Origin: Varanus komodoensis
Taxonomy: Eukaryota; Chordata; Lepidosauria; Squamata; Varanidae
DNA: 64,000 nt
Direction of reading: 5' to 3'
Assembly (NCBI RefSeq): GCF_004798865.1
Contig: NW_025335440.1
Location: 9,482,857-9,546,856, forward strand
Shown one piece after another: positions 21,479 to 31,755 of this stretch. A program made the translations under genes and the position numbers. The notes under the pieces were generated by a model, which searched no databases, was not told the origin of the DNA, and was given only the letters and a program-made list of their open reading frames with translations. Every line of letters begins with the position of its first letter. Position 1 is the first letter of the stretch.

Positions 21479-21654
21479 TCCAGTGTGGCGTGATGGTGAA
21501 AGGGCCAGAGTTCTACAGCTCCCCGGGGCCCTCTGGGCCAGACCCTCCCTCTCGGCCCAAACTACCTCACAGGGCTGTTGTGAGGATACAGTGGAGCTGT
21601 GTGAGCCACCTGGGTTCCTCACAAGAGGGAAAGAGGCAGGATCCGAATGCAATG
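21479..21654 (+). repeat. MIR-like tRNA SINE
   Basis: CCAGTGTGGCGTGATGG at the head, CTACCTCACAGGGCTGTTG in the core, and a GTGAGCCACCTGGG...AAAGAGGCAGGATC 3' end. The middle is shortened. Confidence 0.82.
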
Positions 21655-21759
21655 CCAGAGAGTTAGAATGCCCATTTAGAAGCCATGACTAGAATTTAAA
21701 TGGGAAAGCAGCCTCGTTTTCGCTGTCTCAGTGGTGGCATTTTCATTTAACTGAGGTTG

Positions 21760-22095
21760 ACCGTTGGCCCTCCGTATTCACAGGGGTTAGGAGTGCAGGA
21801 CCCCCACAAAAGTGGCAGGACTGTGAATATCTCTCGGGAACTATGTGCTCTGCTAGGGGATGCCACACTCTTTGACTTGGTACTAGCCAGCCTCACTCAC
21901 GTGATTCGTCTCTCAGTGGGTGCAAGAATTACAGAGACACTTGCAGTTTTCCTCTAAAGATATTCACAGTTTTTCCAACTTTCAGGGGTCCTGCTCTTGT
22001 AACCCCCATAATTTAGTTTTTGCTACTCTCGGCGGTTTCAGGCATCCGCTGGGAGGCTTGGAACCAAACCCCCATGGATGTGGGGTTCCGCCGTA
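21760..22095 (+). mobile_element. Tigger/pogo-like non-autonomous DNA transposon
   Basis: The left end CGTTGGCCCTCCGTATTCAC resembles the Tigger end (CAGTTGGCCCTCCGTATCCACGG). The right part has TTTCAGGCATCCGCTGGGAG and GGAACCAAACCCCCATGGAT, then ends near GGGTTCCGCCGTA, the expected mirrored end with a TA target. No transposase frame. Confidence 0.75.
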
Positions 22096-22993
22096 CAAGA
22101 AGTCCACCCTCCGAGGAAAGGTTGCATGGAGTGGTGGGGAACTCACCCTGTTTATTGTAGAACGATTTATGGGGCTCTTGAACAAGCTGCACACTTTTCT
22201 CTTCCGTGCACCCTAAGCGAAATGGCTGGAAAGTGACCGACTTGTGTTGTTCAGCTCAGTGTTTCTTTCATGCAAGGCTGTCGTGCCATGGAAATCTCCA
22301 GGGACTTCCCATATGGAAACTAGACGGATGGAATGTGACACCAGGTTGGCGGGATGGGACACAGGGCTCCCACCCGGTAGGGAGCTGACAGCAACGCTGA
22401 ACTTTCGGACCCTGGTGTTTATTCACACGGAGCTGCAGGTGTCCTTCGGGAGTCTGGGGCAAGCAAAACCCAAGATGCTGAGGCCTTCCAGAGGAGCCCC
22501 CCCGACTGACCCTCCTCTGCACCCCAGTGTGCATGCTCAGCAGGAGCGGTGGCTTGGAGTGGGAGGCTGCTGAAGCCCCATAACCTGCAGGGCCCACAGG
22601 CAAGAATCCCCTGGACTGGAGCGCCTTCTGCACCATGGCAGCCAGCCGGTTCAGGTGCCTCTCCCTCCAGCCCAGACCGCAGAGCAGGTGAGAAGGGGGG
22701 GGGGGGGGGCAAGACGCTACGGCCAGCTTGTTCACCAGCTCTTGGCTTGCCCAGCAGGTAAGTGGCTGCGACAGCAAGGAAGAGGATGAGGAACAAGAGC
22801 ATGTGGGGGTCAGGGCAGCAAGTACATGAGGGAGAGGCAGGCTCCTCCAGGGGCCACTGAAAAACCAGGGCTCACACCCAGTGGACGCCTTTCAGACTGC
22901 AAAAGGAGCCCAGCATGGCCACATTTGAACATCCCCCCATGTAAGCCACTCCAGGCAGTTCTAGTCCTCGGATATGCTTGCTTTTAATTGGTT
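22096..22993. other. No confirmed gene; GC-rich, G-run at 22697-22709
   Basis: A minus-strand frame starting at 22802 begins MLLFLILFLAVAATYLLG, which looks like a signal peptide or anchor, then turns to low-complexity prolines over the G run. It is treated as a weak lead, not a gene. Confidence 0.3.
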
Positions 22994-23510
22994 TGTTGCT
23001 GCTACGTGCTGTCCTCTGGCTTACGGCAACCTATGAATGAATGAATGAATGAATGAATGAATGAATGAATGAATGAATGAATGGAGGAATGAATGGAGGA
23101 ACGTCCTCCAAGAGGCAGGCCCTCTCCTCCACAGCCCTGCTCAGCTGTGGCCACCTCAAGGCTGTGCCTTCCGGCATGGAATCGATCCGTCTCATAGCTG
23201 ATCTTTCTCTTCTGCTGCTGCTCCCTTTGACTTTCCCCTAGCACGGTCGTCTTCTCCAGCACGTCTTGCCTTCCCATGACGTGCCTGAAGTGCGGCAGCC
23301 CCAGTTTCTTCATTGCTGCTTGCAGGGAAAGTTCTGGCTCGATTAGACTGGGGACTTGCTCGTCTTTCTGTCACTCCGGGGCATTTGCAAAGCTCTCCTC
23401 CAGCACCAGGTTTTGAGCACACCCCGTCCGGTGTTCATGCCCATTCATCATGATTGGGAGTATGATCCTGTGGATGACCTTGGCCTTGGTCTCCAAGGGA
23501 AGGTGATAAT
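22994..23510 (-). repeat. BovB/RTE LINE ORF2 C-terminal fragment
   Basis: On the minus strand the frame from 23313 reads MKKLGLPHFRHVMGRQDVLEKTTVLGES. It matches the RTE/BovB C-terminus (m.KLrl.YFGHVMRR.dSLEKtimLGk.eG.R.RGRP..RW.D). The complement of 23100-23180 matches the following 'W.Dsi.ea...L..A..DR..WR..ihrv' part. 23340-23500 carries the upstream 'LWKAL...' region ending GGCCTTGGTCTCCAAGG on the plus strand. Coding is broken. This family supplies the enzyme that mobilises Sauria SINEs. Confidence 0.85.
23032..23097. repeat. (GAAT)n microsatellite inside the BovB fragment
   Basis: About 14 units, starting from an AACCTATGAAT that belongs to the LINE. It ends with two GGAG interruptions. 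Confidence 0.95.
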
Positions 23511-23586
23511 GAAGCGTAAAAACGACAATAACAATATAATAACAATCGTGGTTTTAAATTTGGTAAGCTACCCTGGCATAGTTATT

Positions 23587-23640
23587 GATGGTCTGGGGTA
23601 TAACTCCTATAATGATGGTCTGGGGTATATCTCCTATAAA
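23587..23640. repeat. Tandem duplication of a 27-bp unit
   Basis: GATGGTCTGGGGTATAACTC... is repeated immediately, with two differences. The unit may come from a LINE terminal block. Confidence 0.9.
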
Positions 23641-25040
23641 ATAAACACCACCACCACCAGCAGCCACAACCACAAACAAACCACAAGAAAATTGTGCAGC
23701 TGGGGGATTTCTGGGGTGTTGGTGGAGGGAGCATGTGAAATGGAGACCTTCCCTTCTTGCTGTCCTAACTGAAATAGTCCAGTTCAGAATTCAGCTGCCT
23801 TTAGCAGAGCTGGCCTTGGGACTGATCTGCTCTTGGACTTCCCACTCCTGACACACCTGAGCAGGGCAGTCACCTGTCGGATCCACCTGCCTCAAATTGC
23901 CTTTTTATTGCAATGAAGCAAAAGGGGACTTCTCAGTCCGAACACACACAAGTCCTTACCTGGCCCATCACTTCCTAGAGATCAGTCCAGTCAAACATTC
24001 CCTTCAGAGGACAAGACAGAATGCTCTGTTTAGAGCTAAGATGGAGGGGGGGGGGGGGGATTTAATCTGCTGCTGTTGTTTCTTTTAATCATAGTGGTTT
24101 TTTGTTTTTTAATGAATTGGTTTCTGGTTGTAAATGGTGTGATTGGCCTTAATTGAAAAATACGTCTTTAACAATGAAAAAGGGAAAGACTATGCATTCA
24201 TCCATCCATCATAGAGCCAAAACCATGAAACCCAGACAACTAAAACCCCTGCATGCATACTGAGCAGTCCCTCTGGGTGTGTAGCACAGAGTTATTTTGG
24301 TTTTCAAGAACAGTAATTAATTTCAATGAATTTAAGTACACTCATTATTGGAGTAGACACAGCACCAGATGACATCAAGACCATGTTTCACCAAACGATG
24401 AATTTAAGAGTTTCAGGGCACAATCCTGTGACCTCCAGATATTACTGGGGGAGGAGGCATATGAATTTAATTTTTTGGAGCTCAGCTCAAAGGTCCTGGG
24501 ACTCTGCCGGCTGAGTCCTCACCCTGCTCTTCCTCGTGGCCAGTACAGAGGTGTATCAGCTGGCTCACCAAGGATGCAGCTGGGCCATGGAGAAGACAGA
24601 ACCGGGGCGGGGGGGGGGTGTCCAGGGTCAGCCATGGAAGGAAGGAGACAATGCCTTGTGCCAATTCCAATCAGCACCCCAGCCTCCATCCCCCCTGCTC
24701 CCCGGTGTTAATGCAGACTGAATACATGGAGTAAAGTGCAGCAGGGATGGAAAACACCATTTCCGTGCCTTGTCTGGTGCATTGGAGGTACATACATAAG
24801 CCTCAAGAGCAAGGCACTGGATTGTGCCCTTGAAGAAGTGATAGGAGGAATCCCCAGGGGTGCAGAGCTAATAAACTCCTCTGGGTAAATGCAGAGAGCA
24901 TGGCTTCCAGCCAGAAGTTTGGCTTTCCTTGTGAGGCCATATGTGCTTCAGCAGCAAGAAGGCCCTGGTTGCATGCTGCAGAGATCTGGCTACAGATAGT
25001 GTTCTTTCAAGTCATTTGTGTACCTTCTTGATTCCTCATT
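23641..25040. other. No recognisable gene; G-runs at 24047 and 24611
   Basis: Contains (CCA)n near 23645, two short G runs and unique-looking sequence. Confidence 0.35.
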
Positions 25041-25275
25041 CTTATTATCATCATTACATCGCATTTAGATTCCGCCTTTTTTCTTCTTCTGATGAACACA
25101 AGGCAGCTTACATAGCTCATTTTATCCTTGCAACAACGACACAGTGACCGGCCCAAAGGTTAGGCTGAGAAACTGTGGCTGGTCCGAGGTCACCCACTGA
25201 GCTTCATGGCTGACTGGGGATTAGAACCTGCATCTCCTGGGTCCCCAGCTCAGTCCTCGCACCCCTGCTCCCTGC
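25041..25275 (-). repeat. MIR-like tRNA SINE, near full length
   Basis: On the plus strand it opens with TTATTATCATCATTACATCG (tail side), then AAGGCAGCTTACATAGC, ATCCTTGCAACAACGAC, TTAGGCTGAGAAACTG and GAGGTCACCCACTGAGCTTC. It ends with TTAGAACCTGCATCTCC, the complement of the B box. Confidence 0.85.
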
Positions 25276-25375
25276 CAGCTCATAGTGGTCTGCAAAGGCT
25301 TTACATGGTGTCCTCCTCTTCAGGAATGTTCCCATTCCTTGCCACCACTTCTGAGCTTTCTTTCTTCTTTTAGAT

Positions 25376-25569
25376 CAGGGGTCTCAAACTCAACTGACCT
25401 GGGGGCCGCTGGAAGTAGAGTCTGGGTGAGGCTGGGCCGCATCAAGTATGCCACCACCGCAGTGGCGGTGGGCCGCTCATCCCGCAGCGCTTTGAAGGCC
25501 GCAGGGACCCTCCCCCGTGCCCCGCCCGTCCCGGCAATTGGCCCGCGGGCCGCGAGTTTGAGACCCCTG
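25376..25569. mobile_element. Intact hAT MITE with perfect 16-bp terminal inverted repeats
   Basis: CAGGGGTCTCAAACTC (25376-25391) and its exact complement (25554-25569) bound a 194-bp GC-rich body with GGCCCGCGGGCCGCG near the right end. The flanking 8-mers TTTTAGAT (25368-25375) and CTTTAGAT (25570-25577) match at seven of eight positions, as expected for the 8-bp hAT target duplication. No transposase is encoded. Perfect ends suggest it is younger than most elements here. Confidence 0.93.
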
Positions 25570-25652
25570 CTTTAGATCAAGCAAAGTCAAGTAGTATCTG
25601 TGAAAGGTGGCATGAAACCCTCATGTATTTGCACAATTCCACTTTGCCACAG

Positions 25653-25665
25653 TGCCACCTAGTGG
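25653..25665 (-). promoter_or_regulatory. CTCF-like core motif
   Basis: TGCCACCTAGTGG on the plus strand is CCACTAGGTGGCA on the minus strand, which fits all 13 positions of the vertebrate CTCF core CCASYAGRKGGCR. Occupancy cannot be judged from sequence. Confidence 0.4.
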
Positions 25666-25669
25666 TTGT

Positions 25670-28368
25670 GTAATGAAACAAATAGAAAGGCTTGGAAAGA
25701 AAAACCCTGGGAAAAAATATGCTCAAGAGAAGTCACTCTTAATCCCACAAGAAGTCCAGAAATAGAAGCCTCGGTAAAATGGAGGAGTAGGGGAGCCCCA
25801 TCCAGAAAAGCCCAGAGATGGAATGTAATGCGCAATACCTCTGGGATGATACATCCTAGTGGCAATTGTATGGATACAGGGCTGCAATTGTTTCATGGCA
25901 GTCTGTGTGGCACAAGGTAGGGCCATCTCCATTGTGTCACTCAGAATGAAAGAACCATGCACAGATTAGAAATGAATGTGTGAATGAGTGTACACTCTGC
26001 TGCTCCCTGCACTGCACAGACATCCTCTTTTCTCCTCTTTTGCTGCCCTTTAGCTAGCCGACCCCCCCCCCACACACACACGCACACCCTGCGCAGGCAG
26101 CTACAGAGAAAACCGGAAGCATGTGCCATGTTCCTACATGTTCTAGCACCCCACAGGTACAAGCGAAGGAGGTTCCATCACATGGTGCCTTCTCATGCAC
26201 ATGTGAGCAAAAGCCCAAGCGTGCGCACGAAGGCTGCCACCCTATACCTGTTTGCTTGGGGGTTGGCTCCGCTGAGCTCAGGGTCTTATTTCTAACTAGG
26301 CATGCTGAGAATACCTGCCCATGACTTTCACATTCACACATCCAGCTTCATCCTTTTAAAATATTTGTATTTCTCTTCTCAGCCAACAAAGATTCCTGCA
26401 GTCATTTACAATCAATCTGCAATGAAAAAGAGAGCCCTTGCCCGCACACAGAGAGGGCAGTCAAGGAAGAAGAGGAGGGGGGAATTAGCTAGGTGATCGG
26501 CAAGGCTGGTGGAACGTCCGTCGCCCCTCGCACCCCACGGCTGGGGCAATCCCACCAGAACAGGCACTGGCCTCTCCCCCTTCCTCCTGTCTCTGCGGCC
26601 TTCTAGTCCCGTCTTCTGGCACAATCTCTTGTTTCACTTTGTTTCATCACAGTGTTCAAGATAAGAAGATGCAGAAGAGGTGTGCCAAGGCCACCTTCTC
26701 CACAGTGCTAACCAGAGTTAGTTTGAGTGTCCCTGCGGTTATCTGCAAAAGATCCTCCCTCTGTCGCCTTCAGTGTCTGCAGCTGGCCTTCAGGAGCTTC
26801 TCCACCCCATCCCCATCAGCGATCTCCCCTCTCTTCTGCTGATGTGACTGTTACTCCTGAAGAGGATGGGTGCATCTTAGTCTGGCGTCTCCACTCTGGC
26901 CCTTCTGCCTTGGGTGACCTGCTCAGAGACCCACCTAGTGAAAAGAGTTTGGCCTCCAGGCAACCTTGCCCTCGGCTTCCCTGACACTCTCAAACCCCCT
27001 CACCACATCCAAGAAGGGAACTTGGCACCTATCCCTATTAAAGCACCCAAGAGGCATTTGCAAATTTAAAAGCCACATTTCAAAGGAAGCTGCAATTCAG
27101 GATGACAGACATTCTCCTCCCAAAGTTTTGGTGCCGCCTGAGATGGTGGTGGTAGGACCTAAGATGATGAGAAGGATGAGAGATTTGGGCAAGGGCATAG
27201 CTCTGAAAATGTTTCCAGTCTCCCAGATGGAGTACTCTTGAAGCCTGCCAACCTGCAAGGATAAATATATTTTTAAACTTCTAAAAGGTGCTGATTGAAT
27301 CCGAAGGACCCCGATTATAAAGCAGAGCTATGATAAAGCTGAAAAAGCTGAAGCTGCAACCACTGAGTAGCCTCTGTTGGGATCCTGCCAGTTCTTTATC
27401 AAGCTATGGAGGCCTTTGCCAAGAAAAGCTGAGAGCGAGCAAGAGCGGGGAAAGGGGAGAGAGTGTAATTTGGAGATAAAGTCTCTGGCTTCTCCTTAGG
27501 ATTTTCTCCCTCTGGTACTGGAAAGAATTTTTACGGCACTGTAGATTCCAGGTTGGCACTTTCTCCATAATTCAAAGGGACGGTTTGTTTTCTGGCCCGA
27601 GAAGCTCCTTAGTGGGATACCACCAATAGCTAAATTTAGCCTTCAGCTTGTGCAAACGGCACTGTGTCAAGCCAGCAATGGAGAATGTCAATTTTATGCT
27701 CTGACTTAAGCATGCAGCAGTGCGTGCAGAAATGCATATACGGGAAGGGTGAATGCACAACTGCACACCAGTTTTCGTGCAAATCCTGCAAACGTCATGT
27801 TCCCAACCACAAATGCAAAAGCGAGCAGGATAGCTGTTTTCCAAAAATGCTCACAAATCCCTGAACTTAGATTTCACGCTTGAACAATGCACATTTGTCC
27901 ACTGCATGGGTGAGTGTACATTTCAGTGTGTTTTTAATGCACATTTTCCTCTGTTCAAACTGTGTGCTTCCCCACTTGAACGAAACAAAACCCAGCACAA
28001 ATGAATGTGGGATACAAGACAAGCTGAGCTTCAAAGTAGTGTCTGAAGAATGTGGACATTTGTGAAAAACGTTTGTGAAAGTCGCCAGCCCTGATGATCC
28101 AGCAAGGGGCAAAGTGAAATAATTTAGTGTGTGCACTTTCACAGGCACTGTTCACACCGTCTCCCGCCATGTCCATCTACTGGGAACCGTTTGGAAATTG
28201 GAGACACAGCCCGCCATCTCTACAATGCATCCTTCCTTCCTCTGTTGGATTATCATGGCCAGTTTATTGGGTTTCCCCATCCATATTAGGGAGTGCAAGT
28301 TTTGCACTGCAGTTCTCTACATGCCTGCTCAGAACTAAATGCCACTGTATTTGCACCCTTTATGCTGC
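25670..28368. other. No recognisable gene; (C)n(AC)n at 26062-26088
   Basis: 26355-26425 may be a minus-strand LINE tail (AAAATATTTGTATTTCTC). 27700-28080 is rich in TGCACA/TGCAAA motifs and looks like decayed repeat DNA. No exon is recognised. Confidence 0.35.
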
Positions 28369-28445
28369 AATCCTATGCTGACTTACCTATAGGTAAGTCC
28401 CATTGAAGTCAATGGGGTTCGCCTCTGAGTAGATACACACAGGCG
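28369..28445. repeat. Short palindromic reptile interspersed repeat
   Basis: GCTGCAATCCTATGCTGACT, then TAAGTCCCATTGAAGTCAAT and CTGAGTAGATACACACAGG, follow a short element common in reptile genomes. Its centre holds a perfect 20-bp palindrome (28380-28399). Confidence 0.65.
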
Positions 28446-28694
28446 TCTACCATTAATCTGTTTCATCAACTGATTAATGAAGCTGACGAAGTGGCAAGAG
28501 AGTATTGACTAATGTATCAAGAACATTAATATTATAAATGAATAAAGTGAGGAGAAACGCTTGTCTTTATAACAGCTGGTCCTGTTCTCTAGTGTGACCG
28601 AGAATTGGGACCCAGACAGGGCTACGCGAAGGAGACCTGGTTTTATAGAGTCCCCACCAGACGCTATAAAACTACAATTTGGAAACCTATCAAG

Positions 28695-28835
28695 GGAAGG
28701 GAAAACTTCTGATTGTTTTAACGGGTTTTATTGTTAGCTGAATTTTTAGGATGCTGTGTTTTATTTTACATTTTGTAATGTTAAACCGTCCCAAGACTTC
28801 GGTAAAGGACAGTCTAGAAAAGTTTTAAACAAACA
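28695..28835 (+). repeat. L2 LINE 3' end, diverged
   Basis: The T-rich UTR ends in GTTAAACCGTCCCAAGACTTCGG...GGACAGTCTAGAAAAG, an eroded form of the GC hairpin block, then an AAACAAACAAAC tail. Confidence 0.8.
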
Positions 28836-30044
28836 AACACACAAACAAACAGACTTGCCGTATTTGCCTCCCTGCCATGTCCCCACTTGACCCACCAAAC
28901 TGGCAGGCATTTCACTGGTTCAGGACAAAGAGCCACAGCCAAGGAAGCGGCAAGGTTTGCCCCCAGAGCGCTCCCAAAGCCCAAGGGGTTTTTCAAAAGC
29001 TGGCGGTCGCCCCTCGGCCACACAGGGATGTGCCCAAGCAGCAAAGCTTGTCTACCACGCGAGCGCTTTGCCGCTTCCTTCGTTCGCAGGCCGGCTCCCT
29101 CCAGCTCGCTTCACAGACGGCCTTTTCGGCTGGGCTTCTGCAGCTCTAATTATCTACAAACACACACCAGGCTGTTACCTCGGATGCCCTGCCTGGTTCT
29201 CTCTCTTTCTTAAGTGTTAGAAAAAACCACTTGTGGACACCCATTCAATGAGCCAAGTGGGGGGGGGGGCTCTCGCATCGCATCCTCTGCCCCCCGCTCT
29301 CCATCCAAGCAAGCAAGCAAGCAAACTCTGCTACTTGGAACGGGGAGGGGGGGGGGCTGAAAAAAGAATGAAAAGCTGCTTTTTGCATGGACACATTTTT
29401 AATTACATGTGCCAGGGTGTTTTTGAACGACACGGATCTCTTCCTCAGGCTGCTATGTCATGGGGCTTTCTCATCAGGAATGAGGTGCTTCTGTGAGCGG
29501 AATGCACCGGCCTCAAAGCCCCGCTCAGCCATCTGGTTGCAAGGAAGTGCCCTGGCAGCGGGCAGTCCTCTCTTTGCGGGGTCCTCTCTTTAAAACGGGT
29601 AGTCCTGCCCGAGTCAGCATTAAGATCAAAGAGTCAAGAGGAGAGACAGCAGCAGACCCGATGCTGCCCTGGACCGCAGACCAAGCAGATGTACAGGTAT
29701 CTCCTGGTCTGTCTCTCCGCTAAGGTGAGATGTTCTTGTTAAATAACGTTTTTTAAAATTTGCTCCAATGCACATGCATTTGCATATGCAAATGCCGTGC
29801 AAATTTGTGCACGCTTTTTAGAGCTTGGCATCCCCTGCTTTTAAGTAGCCACCATGGGACAATGCGGATTTAGGAGAGGAAGGTACTTGTCTCCAGCTGC
29901 CCACACTGGGGGTAGCTGGTTTGTATCCTGATGCATCGTCCCACCACCCAAACCGAAGGAGAAATCGTGGCTCAGAAAGCAGAAACTTGCTGGCTGGCTG
30001 GGCATGCAGAGTGGAGAACAGTGTGCCAATGCTAGGTGAGAGTT
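28836..30044. other. No recognisable gene; (AAGC)n at 29306-29324
   Basis: GC-rich patch 28920-29130, G runs near 29261 and 29346, and the octamer palindrome listed separately. Confidence 0.35.
29776..29795. promoter_or_regulatory. Perfect 20-bp palindrome made of two abutting octamers
   Basis: GCATTTGCATATGCAAATGC holds ATTTGCAT and ATGCAAAT back to back, the consensus of POU/Oct factor sites on each strand. The geometry is that of a palindromic dimer site. Whether it is bound is unknown. Confidence 0.45.
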
Positions 30045-30270
30045 GAGGGCCAGTGTGGTGTAGTGGTTAAGAGCACAGAGCCAGAACTCAGCTGATCTGG
30101 GTTCCAGTTGCTGCTCAGCCACAGAGCCAACTGGGTGACAGTGGGCCTGTCACTGTCTCTCAGCCTGACCTACCTCACAGGGTTGTTGTTCTGGGGATAT
30201 GATGGAGAGCAGAAAGAGCATTATGTAAGCTACTTTCAGTTGTTTAAAAAAGTGTGATATAAATGTGATA
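30045..30270 (+). repeat. MIR-like tRNA SINE, full length
   Basis: GGCCAGTGTGGTGTAGTGG, TTAAGAGCACAGAGCC, GGGTTCCAGTTG (weakened B box), CTGACCTACCTCACAGGG, TTGTTGTTCTGGGG, and a TGTAAGCTACTTTCAG...GATATAAATGTGATA 3' end. Confidence 0.93.
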
Positions 30271-30884
30271 GATAGAAAATGCCAGCCGGGGAAAGGAATT
30301 GGCACTCATCTAGTGGACTAGCTTTGGCCTGGTTTCGTGGCCAGTTGAGGGTCCCCCCCGCCAGAAAGCTGGTGCTGGCAATCAGTGCCTCCCCAAAACC
30401 ATGAATTCCCCTGGCGGCGGCGGCTGGATCTGAGCAGGCACCCCCACATCTTCAATTCCCAAGATGCCACAGAGCAATGCTGCATTCCAGAGCATTATGG
30501 GAAACTGAGCACTGGTTTCAGCCTATCAGAGACACTTGCTGGGTTTATCCCCCTGGCCAGGAAAGTGGAGGGGAGGGGGCACAGCTGGCGGGCCCTGGCA
30601 GGGGCTCTGAGGCCCAGCAGGTGCCCTGGGGTGCCAGGCACTGTGTGTGCATTTTCCCCACGGGCTGGGCATGTCCTTGGAACAATATTTTTTGGTGGCC
30701 TACCATGAAAACAAGGCCCAGCCCTGCAAAAGGGAGCGAATCTTCTTGACATGCCTGAACGGAGGAAAACCGCTGCATGCCGATAGCAGTTAAATCAACC
30801 GGAGGAGGAGACGGCAAGATGGGGGCGTGCGCCTTTTTCAAGCGATAATGGAAGGTCACACGGCCGTTCCAGGTTTTCAACCGT

Positions 30885-31075
30885 GCCATCAAGTGATCCA
30901 TAATTCAATGCTTAAAATGCACCCTTAGCAGTACAATTAATGTCATTTTATCAGGCTGCGGAGGCCACGTGGAACGACTTAAGAGCTGTAGGACACCATC
31001 CGGCCTCGTTGCTGCCATATAAATTCATCGAGTAAGATAAACTTTTAGGGCTTGTTAAAATTTCAGGCACTGAGA
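30885..31075. promoter_or_regulatory. Candidate conserved non-coding element
   Basis: Repeat-free AT-rich block with ATAATTCAATGC, GTACAATTAATGTCATTTTA and CCATATAAATTCATCGAG. Homeodomain-like cores only; inference. Confidence 0.22.
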
Positions 31076-31156
31076 AATCTGCAAGGCCAGCAAAATGGGA
31101 ATGGCTTTCACATTTGATATAATATCCCCCTGTAAGCTCTCATTCTCTCTCGCTCT

Positions 31157-31186
31157 CACACACACACACATGCAAACACACACACA
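31157..31186. repeat. (CA)n microsatellite
   Basis: Two CA runs separated by TGCAAA. Confidence 0.9.
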
Positions 31187-31669
31187 GGGATCGTCTCCTG
31201 AGAAATGGGTTGGTGCCAAGACCTTGGATGGGAGGCACGAGGCCCCAATTCGCTCTAAATCATCTCTCTGAGACGGAGAGTGAATGTCAGCGAGAGCTCC
31301 CAGTCTCAAAATTCATGCAAAGCCGTACCCACCTTCAGTTTGCTGCTAATCCCAAACTCCAGCTGTTCATACCTTGTCCTGATCTTCCTTCAAGGATCTC
31401 CGCCTGTCAACATCTTTCGCTCAACTCGGATTTTTTTTAAAATCCCAAACAACCCTGTGAGGGAGGCCAGGCAGAGAAAATGACTGCTTCAAGAGTTCCC
31501 CCATGGCTGGGAAGACCTGTGAGCCTTGAGCTCCTCAGTTCTCCTGGTCTCCCCTCAGGATGTCTTGGAATACAGGTCTCATCATCCCCAGCTATCACCA
31601 CCATTGCATTGCAAGGCAGGGTGGAAACACGAAGTAAGACGTGCTTCATCTTCCTCAATGTCCCTACTT

Positions 31670-31755
31670 CAACTCAGCAACCTCCAGAGGTGTGGACTGA
31701 GGATGATGGGAACTGTGGTCCAGCACATCTTAGAGGCTGCCGGTTTAGGAAAGGT
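31670..31755. mobile_element. Palindromic MITE with ACTCCCATCA-type core, diverged
   Basis: CAGCAACCTCCAGAGGTGTG, then GATGATGGGAACTGTGGTCC and CATCTTAGAGGCTGCC, follow the recurrent small element also seen at 43676-43774 and 52612-52710. Confidence 0.5.
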
